Source of the DNA: Streptomyces globisporus
Lineage (GTDB): Bacteria; Actinomycetota; Actinomycetes; Streptomycetales; Streptomycetaceae
DNA length: 50,357 bases
Direction of reading: 5' to 3'
Assembly: GCF_003501885.1 (NCBI RefSeq)
Contig: NZ_QWFA01000033.1
Location: forward strand, 1 to 50,357
The notes under the pieces were generated by a model that did not search any database, was not told the DNA's origin, and saw only the letters and a program-made list of their open reading frames with translations. Every line of letters begins with the position of its first letter. Position 1 is the first letter of the stretch. This document shows, piece by piece, positions 9,236 through 17,900 of this stretch. The position numbers were made by a program, and so were the translations under genes.

Positions 9236-10201
9236 ATGCGCCGCCGAGCCGGTCTCCTACTCCTGGCCTTCGCCGTGTTCTTCGCCGCCCTGTCGCCGCT
9301 GCTGCGCTGGTACGCCTTCCCGCGCCTGGCCAAGATCCCGCCCAGCCAGTACCAGGAAGTCGTCCTGGAAGCGAAGCCCGCCGTCCTCCTCGACTACTCC
9401 ACACTCAAGGCGAAGAAGGTCGACAAGGTCACCATCGTCCAGACCCTCAAGGGCAACGTGGAGGAGTCCGAGAAGATCGAACGCAGCGCCGGGCGCGACG
9501 TCGTCGTCTGGGACGCGCTCTCCTACATCCAGGGCCCCGACGGCAAGATGGTCTCCGCGATCCCCGAGCGCTACATCTTCGACGCCCACACCCAGGCCCC
9601 CGTCAACGCCACCGGCGAGATGGTCGACGGCGACCCGGTCCGCCGCGAGGGCATCGAGTTCAAGTGGCCCTTCCTCACCGAGAAACGGGACTACGAGTAC
9701 TTCGACGCCCAGACCCGCACCACCGCCCCCATCCACTACCGGGGCACCCGCACCTTCCGCGGCCTGGAGGTCTACTACTTCGAGCAGACCATCCCGTGGA
9801 CCAAGGTCCCCATGCCGAAGAAGATGCCCATCGAGGGCATCACCGCCGAGCAGATCGCGCAGACCGGCATGACCCGCTGGTACACCACCAAGCGCATGTT
9901 CTGGGTCGACCCGGTCACCGGCGCCCCCGTCAACGGCGAGGAGATCCACCGCGAAGAGCTGCGCGACGCCAAGAAGATGGGCATGTCCGAGGACACCGTG
10001 ACCGCCTTCTCCGGCCATGTGAAGATGCGCGAGGACTACATCGTCGACACCGTCGACCTGGTGAAGTCCCAGCGCGTCCTGGTCCTCCTCCTCACCTCGT
10101 ACCTGCCCTGGGGCTTCCTGGGACTCGGCATCGGACTGGCCGCGCTCGCCCTGTGGCTGGAGGCGCGCTCGCGGCGGCCGGAGAGCCCTACGAACGCTTG
10201 A
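9236..10201 (+). CDS. DUF3068 (porin PorA-like) membrane protein
   Basis: A 321-residue protein with a hydrophobic N-terminal segment (about 4-21), a long extracytoplasmic domain rich in beta-strands, and a C-terminal membrane helix (about 280-310) followed by E-A-R-S-R-R. The segments L-D-Y-S-T-L, W-D-A-L-S-Y-I-Q, D-P-V-R-R-E-G-I-E-F-K-W-P-F and M-F-W-V-D-P-V-T-G-A-P-V-N-G-E are typical of the actinobacterial DUF3068 family. The family includes proteins annotated as PorA-like, but pore activity is not shown by sequence. GAAGAGG precedes the ATG. The 3' end overlaps the convergent hrpB gene by 14 nt. Confidence 0.88.
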   Translation: MRRRAGLLLLAFAVFFAALSPLLRWYAFPRLAKIPPSQYQEVVLEAKPAVLLDYSTLKAKKVDKVTIVQTLKGNVEESEKIERSAGRDVVVWDALSYIQGPDGKMVSAIPERYIFDAHTQAPVNATGEMVDGDPVRREGIEFKWPFLTEKRDYEYFDAQTRTTAPIHYRGTRTFRGLEVYYFEQTIPWTKVPMPKKMPIEGITAEQIAQTGMTRWYTTKRMFWVDPVTGAPVNGEEIHREELRDAKKMGMSEDTVTAFSGHVKMREDYIVDTVDLVKSQRVLVLLLTSYLPWGFLGLGIGLAALALWLEARSRRPESPTNA

Positions 10202-12779
10202 GCCTCGCCGTGGTGTACCGCGTCGCCGGTACGGTCGCGGGGTCCTCCGGCCACGGATGCTTCGGGTAGCGGCCGCGCAGCTCCGCCCGCACCGCCTTGT
10301 AGCCCTCCCGCCAGAACGACGCCAGGTCCGCGGTGACGGCCGCAGGACGCCCGGCGGGGGAGAGCAGGTGCACCAGGACCGGCACCCCGGCCACCCGGGG
10401 CGTCTCGGCCAGGCCGAACAACTCCTGGAGCTTGACCGCCAGTACGGGCTGGTCCCCGCCGTACTCGACCCGGATCCGGGACCCGCTCGGCACCTCGATC
10501 CGCTCCGGCGCCAGCTCGTCCAGCCGGGCCGCCTCGCCGGTCGCCCAGGGCAGCAGCCGCCGCAGCGCCTGGCCCGCGTCGATCCTGCCCAGATCGGAGC
10601 GCCGCCGGGCCCGCGACAGCTCGGGCTCCAGCCACGCGTCCGGGTCCGCCAGCAGCGCCCCGTCCGACACGTCCGGCCACGGCGCCCCCAGCACCCCGTG
10701 CAGGAACGCCAGGCGCGACCGCAGCTGCTCGGTGTCCCGGTTCCAGCGCAGCAGCCCGAGCCCCTCGCGCCGCAGCCCGTCCACCAGGGCCCCGCGCACC
10801 AGCTCCGGATCGGGCTGCTTCAGCGGCCGTACCGCCAGCTCCACCGCCCCCAGCCGGTCCACGGACCGGGCGGCCACCTCGCCGTCCACCCAGCGGACCT
10901 CCTCGCCCCGCACCCGCAGATGCCCGGCGGCCGTCAGCGCGGTGTCCTCGTCGAGCACCGCCGCCAGCCGCACCCGCGCGGACGCCGCGTGGGAGGGCCG
11001 GTCCGCGACCGCCACGGCCAGCCAGGGCGAGCGGCGCAGCGGCGACCCCTCCCGCAGCTCCGCGCCCGTGCCCGACGCCATCAGGAACGCCCCGTCGCCC
11101 CGGGCTCGCGCCACCCGCTCGGGGAACGCCAGAGCGGCGACGAGCCCGACGACGGCGTCATCGGAGCGACCCGTGCCGGAGCCGGAGCGGTGGCCGGACC
11201 CGGTTCCGGAGCCCGTGCCGGTGCTGGTGCCCGGCGCGGCCCCGGAGCTCGCCGATTTCCCGGAGCCGGAGCCCGCGCCGTCCACCTGGCCCGACAGCCG
11301 CCGCACCTCCTGCTTCCAGCGCGCCGCGTACCCGTCCCGGCCCCGGCGGGCGGTCCGCAGCGCTGCCGCGAGATCGTCCCCGTACTCCCTGGGCGGCTCC
11401 TCGCTCAGCAGCGCCACGACCTCCGCAGCCCGCCGCGCCCCGACCTCCGCCGCCCCGTCCAGCAGGGCCCGCGCCAGCCGGGGGTGCAGCCCGAGCCGGG
11501 ACATCCGTGCGCCGCGCCCGGTCACCCGGCCGCCGTCGTCCACCGCGCCGATCGCGCCCAGCACCTCCCGGGCCGCGCCCATCGCCCCGGCCGGCGGCGG
11601 GTCCAGCAGGGCGAGCGATGAGGCGTCCGGATCACCCCAGCACGCCGCCTGGAGCGCGAACGCCGCGAGGTCGGCCACCTTGATCTCCGGGGCCGGGAAG
11701 CGCGCGAGCCGCCCGTCCTCGGCCTGGTCCCAGCACCGGTACACCGCCCCCGGAGCCTCCCGCCCCGCCCGCCCGGCGCGCTGCCGCCCGGCCGCCTGGG
11801 AGGCCCGTACGGTCGTCAGCGCGCTCAGCCCCCGGGCATGGTCGGTCCGGGGTTCGCGCGCGAGGCCCGAATCCACGACGACCCGGACGCCCGGCACCGT
11901 CAGCGACGACTCCGCCACCGAGGTCGCCAGTACCACCCGGCGTACGCCGGACGACCCGGCCAGCACCGCGTCCTGCACGGCGGCCGGAGCCCGCCCGTGG
12001 ACCTGGAGCACCTCCGCGTCCACCCCGGCGAGCTGCCCGGCCACGCGGCCGATCTCCCCGACGCCGGGCAGGAAGCAGAGCACGTCCCCCTCCCGCTCCG
12101 CCAGCGCCCGCCGCACGGTCGCCGCCACATGCGTCAGCAGCGCCGGATCGACCCTCATCCCGTGCGGCGGCTTCACCGGCCGTACGGGCGGCGCCCAGAG
12201 AACCTCCACCGGGTACGAGACGCCCTCGGCCTCGACGACCGTGGCGTCCCCCAGCAGCCGCGCCCAGCCCTCCGCGTCCGTCGTCGCGGACGCCGCCACC
12301 AGCCGCAGATCGGGCCGGATCGCCTCCCGTACGTCCAGGAGGAAGGCCGCGACCGTGTCCGCGTCCAGGTGCCGCTCATGGCACTCGTCGATGATCACGA
12401 CGTCGACCCCGGGCAGCTCCTGGTCGCGCTGGAGCCGCTGGAGCAGCACCCCGGTGGTCACGACCTCCACCACCGTCTCCCGTCCCACCACACGCTCGCC
12501 GCGCACCGTGAAGCCGACCCGTTCGCCCGGCCGCTCGCCCAGCAGCCAGGCCATCCGCCGCGCCGCCGCCCGTGCGGCGATCCTGCGCGGCTCGGCGACC
12601 AGGACCCGGCGCACCGGCCCGTCCCCGGTCAGCCCGGCCAGCACCAGCGGAACGAGCGTCGTCTTGCCGGTGCCGGGCGGGGCGCACAGGACGGCGACGC
12701 CCCGATCGTCGAGCGCGCGCCGGAGGGCGGGCACGGCGGTGCGGACGGGCAGGCGGTCCAGGGCTTCGGTACGGATCAC
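10188..12779 (-). CDS. hrpB: ATP-dependent helicase HrpB
   Basis: An 863-residue DEAH/RHA helicase. Motif I A-P-P-G-T-G-K-T-T (about residues 33-41), motif II D-E-C-H-E-R (about 136-141), motif III A-S-A-T, motif V A-T-S-V-A-E-S-S-L-T and motif VI Q-R-A-G-R-A-G-R are all present, followed by the HrpB-specific C-terminal domain ending W-P-E-D-P-A-T-V-P. It probably remodels RNA; the exact bacterial role is unsettled. A Gly/Ser/Thr-rich insert of about 45 residues (496-540) interrupts the C-terminal half. The GTG at 12777-12779 is preferred because V-I-R-T-E-A-L-D-R-L-P begins the family alignment; the upstream extension lacks similarity. Confidence 0.93.
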   Translation of the reverse strand: MIRTEALDRLPVRTAVPALRRALDDRGVAVLCAPPGTGKTTLVPLVLAGLTGDGPVRRVLVAEPRRIAARAAARRMAWLLGERPGERVGFTVRGERVVGRETVVEVVTTGVLLQRLQRDQELPGVDVVIIDECHERHLDADTVAAFLLDVREAIRPDLRLVAASATTDAEGWARLLGDATVVEAEGVSYPVEVLWAPPVRPVKPPHGMRVDPALLTHVAATVRRALAEREGDVLCFLPGVGEIGRVAGQLAGVDAEVLQVHGRAPAAVQDAVLAGSSGVRRVVLATSVAESSLTVPGVRVVVDSGLAREPRTDHARGLSALTTVRASQAAGRQRAGRAGREAPGAVYRCWDQAEDGRLARFPAPEIKVADLAAFALQAACWGDPDASSLALLDPPPAGAMGAAREVLGAIGAVDDGGRVTGRGARMSRLGLHPRLARALLDGAAEVGARRAAEVVALLSEEPPREYGDDLAAALRTARRGRDGYAARWKQEVRRLSGQVDGAGSGSGKSASSGAAPGTSTGTGSGTGSGHRSGSGTGRSDDAVVGLVAALAFPERVARARGDGAFLMASGTGAELREGSPLRRSPWLAVAVADRPSHAASARVRLAAVLDEDTALTAAGHLRVRGEEVRWVDGEVAARSVDRLGAVELAVRPLKQPDPELVRGALVDGLRREGLGLLRWNRDTEQLRSRLAFLHGVLGAPWPDVSDGALLADPDAWLEPELSRARRRSDLGRIDAGQALRRLLPWATGEAARLDELAPERIEVPSGSRIRVEYGGDQPVLAVKLQELFGLAETPRVAGVPVLVHLLSPAGRPAAVTADLASFWREGYKAVRAELRGRYPKHPWPEDPATVPATRYTTARLKRS

Positions 12780-12817
12780 GCCCCCAGTGTCGTACGGGGC
12801 GGACGCGGTCCGGACGG

Positions 12818-13666
12818 TCAGTCCCGCTCGCACACGAAGATCGCCGTGCCCGGGATCAGGTTGCCCCGGAGAGGGGACCAGCCGCCCCACTCCTGGTCGT
12901 TCCAGGCGGGCCATTCCGGTTCGACCAGGTCGACCAGCCGGAAACCGCCCGCCACCACGTCCCGGACCCGGTCGCCGAGCGTGCGGTGGTGTTCCACATA
13001 GACGGCGTTACCGGCCTCGTCCTGCTCGACGTAGGGGACGCGGTCGAAGTAGGAGGCGGCGACGGAGAGCCCCTCGGGCCCGGGCTCGTCCGGGAACGCC
13101 CAGCGGATCGGGTGCGTCACGGAGAACACCCAGCGCCCGCCGGGCCGCAGCACCCGGTGGACCTCGCGGAAGACCCGCACGGGATCGGCGACGAACGGCA
13201 CCGCCCCGTACGCGGAGCAGGCCAGGTCGAAGGCGGCGTCCCGGAAGGGCAGCCGGCCCGCGTCCGCCTCCACCAGGGGGATTCCCTCACCGATGCGCAG
13301 GGCGTGCTGGAGCTGGCGGTGGGAGAGGTCCAGGGCCACCGGGCGGGCGCCCTGGGCGGCCAGCCAGCGCGAGCACTGGGCGGCCCCGGCGCCGATCTCC
13401 AGGACGTCGAGGCCCTTGAGGGAGGAGGAGGGCCCCAGCAGGCCCGCCTCGGCCTCGTCGAGCCCCTCCGGGCCCCAGACGAAGCGGTCGTCCCCGAGGA
13501 AGCCGCCGTGGTCGTTCTGGTACTCGTCGGCGTTGCGGTCCCACCAGCCGCGGCTGGCCCGGCTGCTCTCGGCCTCGTCCGCCACCCGGCGGGTGGCTTC
13601 CGGCTCCGGGGACTCTGCGGGTTCTCCGGGTTCCGAGGAGTAGGTCCCGTGGATCTCTTGGCTCAT
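12818..13666 (-). CDS. Class I SAM-dependent methyltransferase
   Basis: A 282-residue methyltransferase. After a charged, acidic N-terminal stretch it has W-W-D-R-N-A-D-E-Y and the SAM-binding motif V-L-E-I-G-A-G-A-A-Q-C-S (about residues 93-104), then V-A-L-D-L-S (motif II) and R-P-G-G-R-W-V-F-S-V-T-H-P-I-R-W (post-IV). This is the Methyltransf_11 type whose streptomycete members are conserved but functionally uncharacterised. It is co-directional with hrpB, 38 nt from that gene's start. A small-molecule or cofactor substrate is possible; it cannot be read from sequence. Confidence 0.88.
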   Translation of the reverse strand: MSQEIHGTYSSEPGEPAESPEPEATRRVADEAESSRASRGWWDRNADEYQNDHGGFLGDDRFVWGPEGLDEAEAGLLGPSSSLKGLDVLEIGAGAAQCSRWLAAQGARPVALDLSHRQLQHALRIGEGIPLVEADAGRLPFRDAAFDLACSAYGAVPFVADPVRVFREVHRVLRPGGRWVFSVTHPIRWAFPDEPGPEGLSVAASYFDRVPYVEQDEAGNAVYVEHHRTLGDRVRDVVAGGFRLVDLVEPEWPAWNDQEWGGWSPLRGNLIPGTAIFVCERD

Positions 13667-14074
13667 CGTGCCCGTCGTTGTAGTTTGCCTTCACCCGCCG
13701 CGTGCGGTCCGTACCAGGGGCGTGCCCCGGGCGCACGGAGGCGTGCCCGCGGCGCCGTGCCGTAGTGTTCTCGGGCCGATGTGGCCTCGGAGAACACGAG
13801 TTGTGCCGGGTTTGGGGCGATGCGCCCCGGGTGTGCGCCTTCGCGCATTGACCCTGTCCGGCTGCCCCCGTATGCTACAAGTTGCGCTGCGAGCCTGCGC
13901 GCCTCAGACCTAGCAGGCCGCGCTCGCGTCTGTTGCATGTCCCCTCGGTTGTCGAGGCGTCTCTCCGGAAACGGATTGCGCGCTTTCCAGGCTGTCCGGC
14001 TTCTGCAGAGGCGATACGGGCTTTCGGCGTAGCAGTACCTACGACTCTCTGTCCGTACCGGAGCCCTTTCCCAC
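13667..14074. other. Divergent intergenic region with rpsA leader
   Basis: About 410 nt between the methyltransferase start and rpsA. It carries the rpsA promoter (13848-13876) and a leader of roughly 190 nt that has no open frame of note. The leader is less GC-rich than the surrounding genes and could hold the autoregulatory structure expected for S1, but I could not identify a defined fold. Confidence 0.5.
13848..13876 (+). promoter_or_regulatory. Housekeeping-sigma promoter of rpsA
   Basis: TTGACC (13848-13853), a 17-nt spacer and TATGCT (13871-13876) form the best HrdB-type promoter in the window. Start of transcription is expected near 13883, leaving a long leader before the rpsA ATG. 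Confidence 0.8.
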
Positions 14075-15592
14075 ATGACGAGCAGCACCGAGACCACCGC
14101 CACCACTCCGCAGGTTGCGGTCAACGACATCGGCGACGCGGACGCGTTCCTCGCGGCGATCGACGAGACGATCAAGTACTTCAACGACGGCGACATCGTT
14201 GACGGTGTCATCGTCAAGGTTGACCGGGACGAGGTTCTCCTCGACATCGGTTACAAGACCGAAGGTGTCATCCCGAGCCGCGAGCTCTCGATCAAGCACG
14301 ACGTCGACCCGAACGAGGTCGTCAAGGTCGGCGACGAGATCGAGGCCCTGGTTCTCCAGAAGGAGGACAAGGAAGGCCGCCTGATCCTCTCGAAGAAGCG
14401 CGCTCAGTACGAGCGTGCCTGGGGCACCATCGAGAAGATCAAGGAAGAGGACGGCATCGTCACCGGTACCGTCATCGAGGTCGTCAAGGGTGGTCTCATC
14501 CTCGACATCGGCCTCCGCGGCTTCCTCCCGGCGTCGCTCGTCGAGATGCGTCGTGTCCGCGACCTCCAGCCCTACGTGGGCAAGGAGCTCGAGGCGAAGA
14601 TCATCGAGCTGGACAAGAACCGCAACAACGTGGTCCTGTCCCGCCGTGCCTGGCTCGAGCAGACCCAGTCCGAGGTTCGCCAGACGTTCCTCACCACCCT
14701 GCAGAAGGGTCAGGTCCGCTCCGGCGTCGTCTCCTCGATCGTCAACTTCGGTGCCTTCGTGGACCTGGGTGGCGTCGACGGTCTCGTGCACGTCTCCGAG
14801 CTGTCCTGGAAGCACATCGACCACCCCTCCGAGGTTGTCGAGGTCGGCCAGGAAGTCACCGTCGAGGTCCTCGACGTCGACATGGACCGCGAGCGCGTCT
14901 CCCTGTCGCTCAAGGCGACGCAGGAAGACCCGTGGCAGCAGTTCGCCCGTACGCACCAGATCGGTCAGGTCGTCCCGGGTAAGGTCACCAAGCTCGTTCC
15001 GTTCGGTGCGTTCGTCCGCGTCGACGAGGGCATCGAGGGTCTGGTCCACATCTCCGAGCTGGCCGAGCGCCACGTGGAGATCCCGGAGCAGGTCGTCCAG
15101 GTCAACGACGAGATCTTCGTCAAGGTCATCGACATCGACCTCGAGCGTCGTCGCATCAGCCTCTCGCTGAAGCAGGCCAACGAGTCCTTCGGTGGCGACC
15201 CGGCCTCGGTCGAGTTCGACCCGACGCTGTACGGCATGGCCGCGTCGTACGACGACCAGGGCAACTACATCTACCCCGAGGGCTTCGACCCCGAGACCAA
15301 CGACTGGCTCGAGGGCTTCGAGGCGCAGCGCGAGGTCTGGGAGACCCAGTACGCCGAGGCGCAGCAGCGCTTCGAGCAGCACCAGGCCCAGGTCATCAAG
15401 TCCCGCGAGGCCGACGAGGCCGCTGCGGCCGAGGGCGCTGCTGCCCCGGCCGGCGCTGCTCCGGCCGCCTCCGGCGGCAGCGGTGGCGGTGGCGGTTCGT
15501 ACTCCTCGGAGTCGGCGGACAACTCCGGCGCCCTGGCGTCGGACGAGGCCCTGGCCGCGCTGCGCGAGAAGCTTGCGGGCGGCCAGAGCTGA
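14075..15592 (+). CDS. rpsA: 30S ribosomal protein S1
   Basis: A 505-residue S1 with four S1/OB-fold repeats (about residues 35-105, 120-190, 205-275, 290-360). Each has the V-x-G-x-V pattern, for example V-R-S-G-V-V-S-S-I-V-N-F-G-A-F-V-D-L and V-P-G-K-V-T-K-L-V-P-F-G-A-F-V-R. The end is acidic, then Ala/Gly-rich, as in other actinobacteria, and the length matches that group. It binds mRNA on the small subunit and helps initiation on structured leaders. Synonymous codons here are visibly more restricted than in neighbouring genes, as expected for a highly expressed gene. Single-gene transcript: own promoter upstream and strong hairpin downstream. Confidence 0.98.
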   Translation: MTSSTETTATTPQVAVNDIGDADAFLAAIDETIKYFNDGDIVDGVIVKVDRDEVLLDIGYKTEGVIPSRELSIKHDVDPNEVVKVGDEIEALVLQKEDKEGRLILSKKRAQYERAWGTIEKIKEEDGIVTGTVIEVVKGGLILDIGLRGFLPASLVEMRRVRDLQPYVGKELEAKIIELDKNRNNVVLSRRAWLEQTQSEVRQTFLTTLQKGQVRSGVVSSIVNFGAFVDLGGVDGLVHVSELSWKHIDHPSEVVEVGQEVTVEVLDVDMDRERVSLSLKATQEDPWQQFARTHQIGQVVPGKVTKLVPFGAFVRVDEGIEGLVHISELAERHVEIPEQVVQVNDEIFVKVIDIDLERRRISLSLKQANESFGGDPASVEFDPTLYGMAASYDDQGNYIYPEGFDPETNDWLEGFEAQREVWETQYAEAQQRFEQHQAQVIKSREADEAAAAEGAAAPAGAAPAASGGSGGGGGSYSSESADNSGALASDEALAALREKLAGGQS

Positions 15593-15643
15593 GGCTCTGA
15601 CCCCGGCGGGCTCATCGGCTGCGGTAGAGCTGTAGAGCGGTAG

Positions 15644-15677
15644 GTGAGGCCCGTCCCCTTCGGGGGGCGGGCCTCAC
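15644..15677 (+). terminator. rpsA terminator with UUCG tetraloop
   Basis: A 15-bp stem (15644-15658 with 15663-15677, one T-G wobble) closed by a C(TTCG)G tetraloop, 52 nt after the rpsA stop and just before the convergent beta-helix gene's stop. The extra-stable tetraloop makes this a strong terminator. Confidence 0.85.
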
Positions 15678-15693
15678 TCGCGTATGCGGACGC

Positions 15694-16653
15694 CTAGGGG
15701 GTGACGGCGATGTTGGTCAGTCCCTTGCCGCCGGTGACGGTGTTGCTCGCGTAGACCGTGGTGCGGCAACTGGAGCTGTTGTTGGTGACGTTGACGGCGA
15801 GCTGCTTGTCGCCGGTGGCCCCGGTCAGGTTCGAGGAGTTGTTCCGGAAGACGGTGCCGCAGCCCCAGCCGCTCTGCTGGGTGTGGGTCTCGTAGCCGTT
15901 GTTGGTGGTGCGCGACCCCTTGTTGCCCTCGACCAGGACGTTGTTGCCCTTCACGTCGACCCAGGAGTCGTCGTAGTTGGCGCCGGTCAGGCCGTGGCCG
16001 TCGAAGGTGTTGCCGATGATCCGGGCGCCGGTCGTGCCTTCCTTGATGTCGACGGACTCGCCGCCGACGTCCGGCCCGATGGTGTTGTTCAGGATCTGCG
16101 CGTTGTCGCTGCGGTCGGACAGATCGCCGGCCGAACCGACGTACACGCCCTCACCCATGCCGCGCCCGTTCTGCCCGGTGTCGTGGATCCGGGAGTTCTT
16201 CAGGACGCCGTCCCTGCTGGACTTACGGAAGTGGACGCCCTCCATGTCGAGGTCGTGCACGGTCACCGAGTCGATCACGACGCCGTTCGCCGCGTCGGCC
16301 ATGATGCCCTTCTGCCCGCCCTTGACCGTGACCCCGTGGACCGTCCAGTACGAGGCGCCGTTGAGGTGCAGCCCGTAACCGCCGCCCGCCGTCAGCGCGG
16401 CCCTGCTGGAGCCGGTGAGGGTGATCCGCGCGCCCGAGGTGCCGGGCCGGGTGGCCTTGAAGTTGCCGGTGTACGTGCCGTCGGCGAGCCGGATCGTGTC
16501 GCCGGGGGAGACCGTGGTGAGCGCCGACTTGAGCTGGGCCGCGGTGCTCACGTCGATGACCGCGGCGTTCGCGGGCCCGGCGCCGACCAGGGTGAGGCCC
16601 CCGGCGACCAGGGCGGCGGTGAGCAGGACGGTGAGGGGGGAGCGGGTGCGCAT
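15694..16653 (-). CDS. Secreted right-handed beta-helix protein
   Basis: A 319-residue secreted protein. Residues 1-30 are a Sec signal ending A-N-A|A. The N-terminal part A-A-Q-L-K-S-A-L-x(5)-P-G-D-T-I-R-L-A-D-G-T-Y resembles the cap of PL6 chondroitinase B/alginate-lyase-like beta-helices. After it come stacked coils with V-T-V-K-G-G, G-V-V-I-D-S-V-T-V-H-D, I-L-N-N-T-I and I-I-G-N-T-F repeats. Three cysteines lie in the C-terminal part. A polysaccharide lyase or hydrolase is a reasonable guess, but the catalytic Lys/Arg of PL6 cannot be assigned. The upstream DasR-like and LacI-like sites support carbohydrate-linked expression. Confidence 0.85.
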   Translation of the reverse strand: MRTRSPLTVLLTAALVAGGLTLVGAGPANAAVIDVSTAAQLKSALTTVSPGDTIRLADGTYTGNFKATRPGTSGARITLTGSSRAALTAGGGYGLHLNGASYWTVHGVTVKGGQKGIMADAANGVVIDSVTVHDLDMEGVHFRKSSRDGVLKNSRIHDTGQNGRGMGEGVYVGSAGDLSDRSDNAQILNNTIGPDVGGESVDIKEGTTGARIIGNTFDGHGLTGANYDDSWVDVKGNNVLVEGNKGSRTTNNGYETHTQQSGWGCGTVFRNNSSNLTGATGDKQLAVNVTNNSSSCRTTVYASNTVTGGKGLTNIAVTP

Positions 16654-16733
16654 GGGGGGTGCCTTCCCGTCGGAGGAATCCAGATGTTCTCGTACATGAA
16701 TCCGAGCCGAGTCTCTGAACGCGTTGTCCAGTG

Positions 16734-16762
16734 ACGTTAGGGACGGCGGCGGGGCGCGTCAA
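16734..16762 (-). promoter_or_regulatory. Promoter of the beta-helix gene
   Basis: On the minus strand TTGACG (16762-16757), a 17-nt spacer and TAACGT (16739-16734) give a good sigma70-type promoter, with start near 16727 and a leader of about 75 nt. Confidence 0.7.
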
Positions 16763-16773
16763 GGTCTGGACCA
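16762..16773 (-). promoter_or_regulatory. DasR-type operator (dre-like)
   Basis: Minus strand TGGTCCAGACCT matches the DasR responsive element core TGGTCTAGACCA at 10 of 12 positions. I recall the same 12-mer from streptomycete chitinase promoters. It abuts the -35 box, so binding of DasR, the GlcNAc-responsive GntR repressor, would block the promoter. Confidence 0.65.
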
Positions 16774-16801
16774 GGATCGGCGGGAGCGACGCCGGACGCG
16801 A

Positions 16802-16814
16802 TGAAGCGCTTTCA
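16802..16814. promoter_or_regulatory. LacI/GalR-type palindrome
   Basis: TGAAGCGCTTTCA, centred on the perfect palindrome AAGCGCTT, has the form of a LacI/GalR-family sugar-regulator operator. It lies upstream of the beta-helix promoter and could serve either flanking gene. Confidence 0.4.
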
Positions 16815-16892
16815 CCCACACCGCAATTGACGTGCCGTGACCCGACCTCGACGGGGAAAGATCGGGGCGCGGGGAATGCGTGTGCGGCCGGT

Positions 16893-16914
16893 CGTGTTCT
16901 TGCCTAGGAACACG
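16893..16914 (+). promoter_or_regulatory. Inverted repeat next to the PAC2 ribosome site
   Basis: CGTGTTC (16893-16899), 8 nt, GAACACG (16908-16914): a perfect 7-bp inverted repeat ending against the GAGGAGG ribosome site of the PAC2 gene. It may be an operator or a small hairpin that tunes translation. Confidence 0.4.
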
Positions 16915-16930
16915 AGGAGGAGCGGTAACC

Positions 16931-17869
16931 GTGCCTGATCCGCAGAGTTTGTACGAATGGGAGCCGAAGGGCCTGGCCGTCGTCGACATGGCGTTGGCGC
17001 AGGAGTCGGCCGGCCTGGTCATGCTCTACCACTTCGACGGCTACATCGACGCGGGTGAGACCGGCGAGCAGATCGTCGAGGGCCTGCTGGAGACGCTGCC
17101 GCACCAGGTCGTCGCACGCTTCGACCACGACCGGCTCGTCGACTACCGCGCACGGCGCCCCCTGCTCACCTTCCGGCGCGACCGCTGGGCGTCCTTCGAG
17201 GCGCCCGCCCTGGAGGTCCGGGTGGTCCAGGACGCTACCGGAGCGCCCTTCCTGCTGCTGTCGGGCCCGGAGCCGGACGTGGAGTGGGAGCGGTTCGCCG
17301 CCGCCGTCGAGCAGATCGTCGAGCGCCTCGGCGTCCGGCTCGCGGTGAACTTCCACGGCATCCCCATGGGCGTCCCGCACACCCGTCCCGTCGGCATCAC
17401 CCCGCACGGCAACCGCACCGACCTGATGCCCGGCCACCGCAGCCCCTTCGACGAGGCCCAGGTGCCCGGATCCGCCGAGGCCCTCGTGGAGTACCGGCTG
17501 ATGGAGGCCGGCCACGACGTCCTCGGGGTCGCCACCCACGTACCGCACTACGTGGCCCGCTCCGCCTACCCGGACGCGGCGCTCACCGCGCTGGAGGCGA
17601 TCACCGCGGCGACCGGTCTGGTGCTGCCCGCGCTCGCGCACTCCCTGCGCACCGAGGCCCACCGCACCCAGACCGAGATCGACCGGCAGATCGGCCAGGG
17701 CGACGAGGAGCTCGTCTCCCTCGTCGAGGGCCTTGAGCACCAGTACGACGCCGTCGCCGGCTCCGAGACGCGCGGCAATCTCGTAGCCGAGCCGGTCGAC
17801 CTGCCGTCCGCCGACGAGATCGGCCGCGAGTTCGAGCGGTTCCTCGCCGAGCGGGAGGGCGAGGGCTGA
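16931..17869 (+). CDS. PAC2 family protein (proteasome assembly chaperone-like)
   Basis: A 312-residue PAC2-domain protein. Motifs visible are [11 protein letters not shown] near residue 36, [14 protein letters not shown] near 65, G-P-E-P-D-V-E-W near 112, and [15 protein letters not shown] near 141, all typical of the actinobacterial PAC2 family. The eukaryotic relatives are proteasome assembly chaperones; the bacterial role is not established. GTG 16931 is preceded by AGGAGGAG at a good distance and yields the conserved P-D-P-Q-S-L-Y-E-W start. coaE follows 31 nt later. Confidence 0.92.
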   Translation: MPDPQSLYEWEPKGLAVVDMALAQESAGLVMLYHFDGYIDAGETGEQIVEGLLETLPHQVVARFDHDRLVDYRARRPLLTFRRDRWASFEAPALEVRVVQDATGAPFLLLSGPEPDVEWERFAAAVEQIVERLGVRLAVNFHGIPMGVPHTRPVGITPHGNRTDLMPGHRSPFDEAQVPGSAEALVEYRLMEAGHDVLGVATHVPHYVARSAYPDAALTALEAITAATGLVLPALAHSLRTEAHRTQTEIDRQIGQGDEELVSLVEGLEHQYDAVAGSETRGNLVAEPVDLPSADEIGREFERFLAEREGEG

Positions 17870-17900
17870 CCGCCCGGGACCGGCCCGTAGGCTGCGGCCC

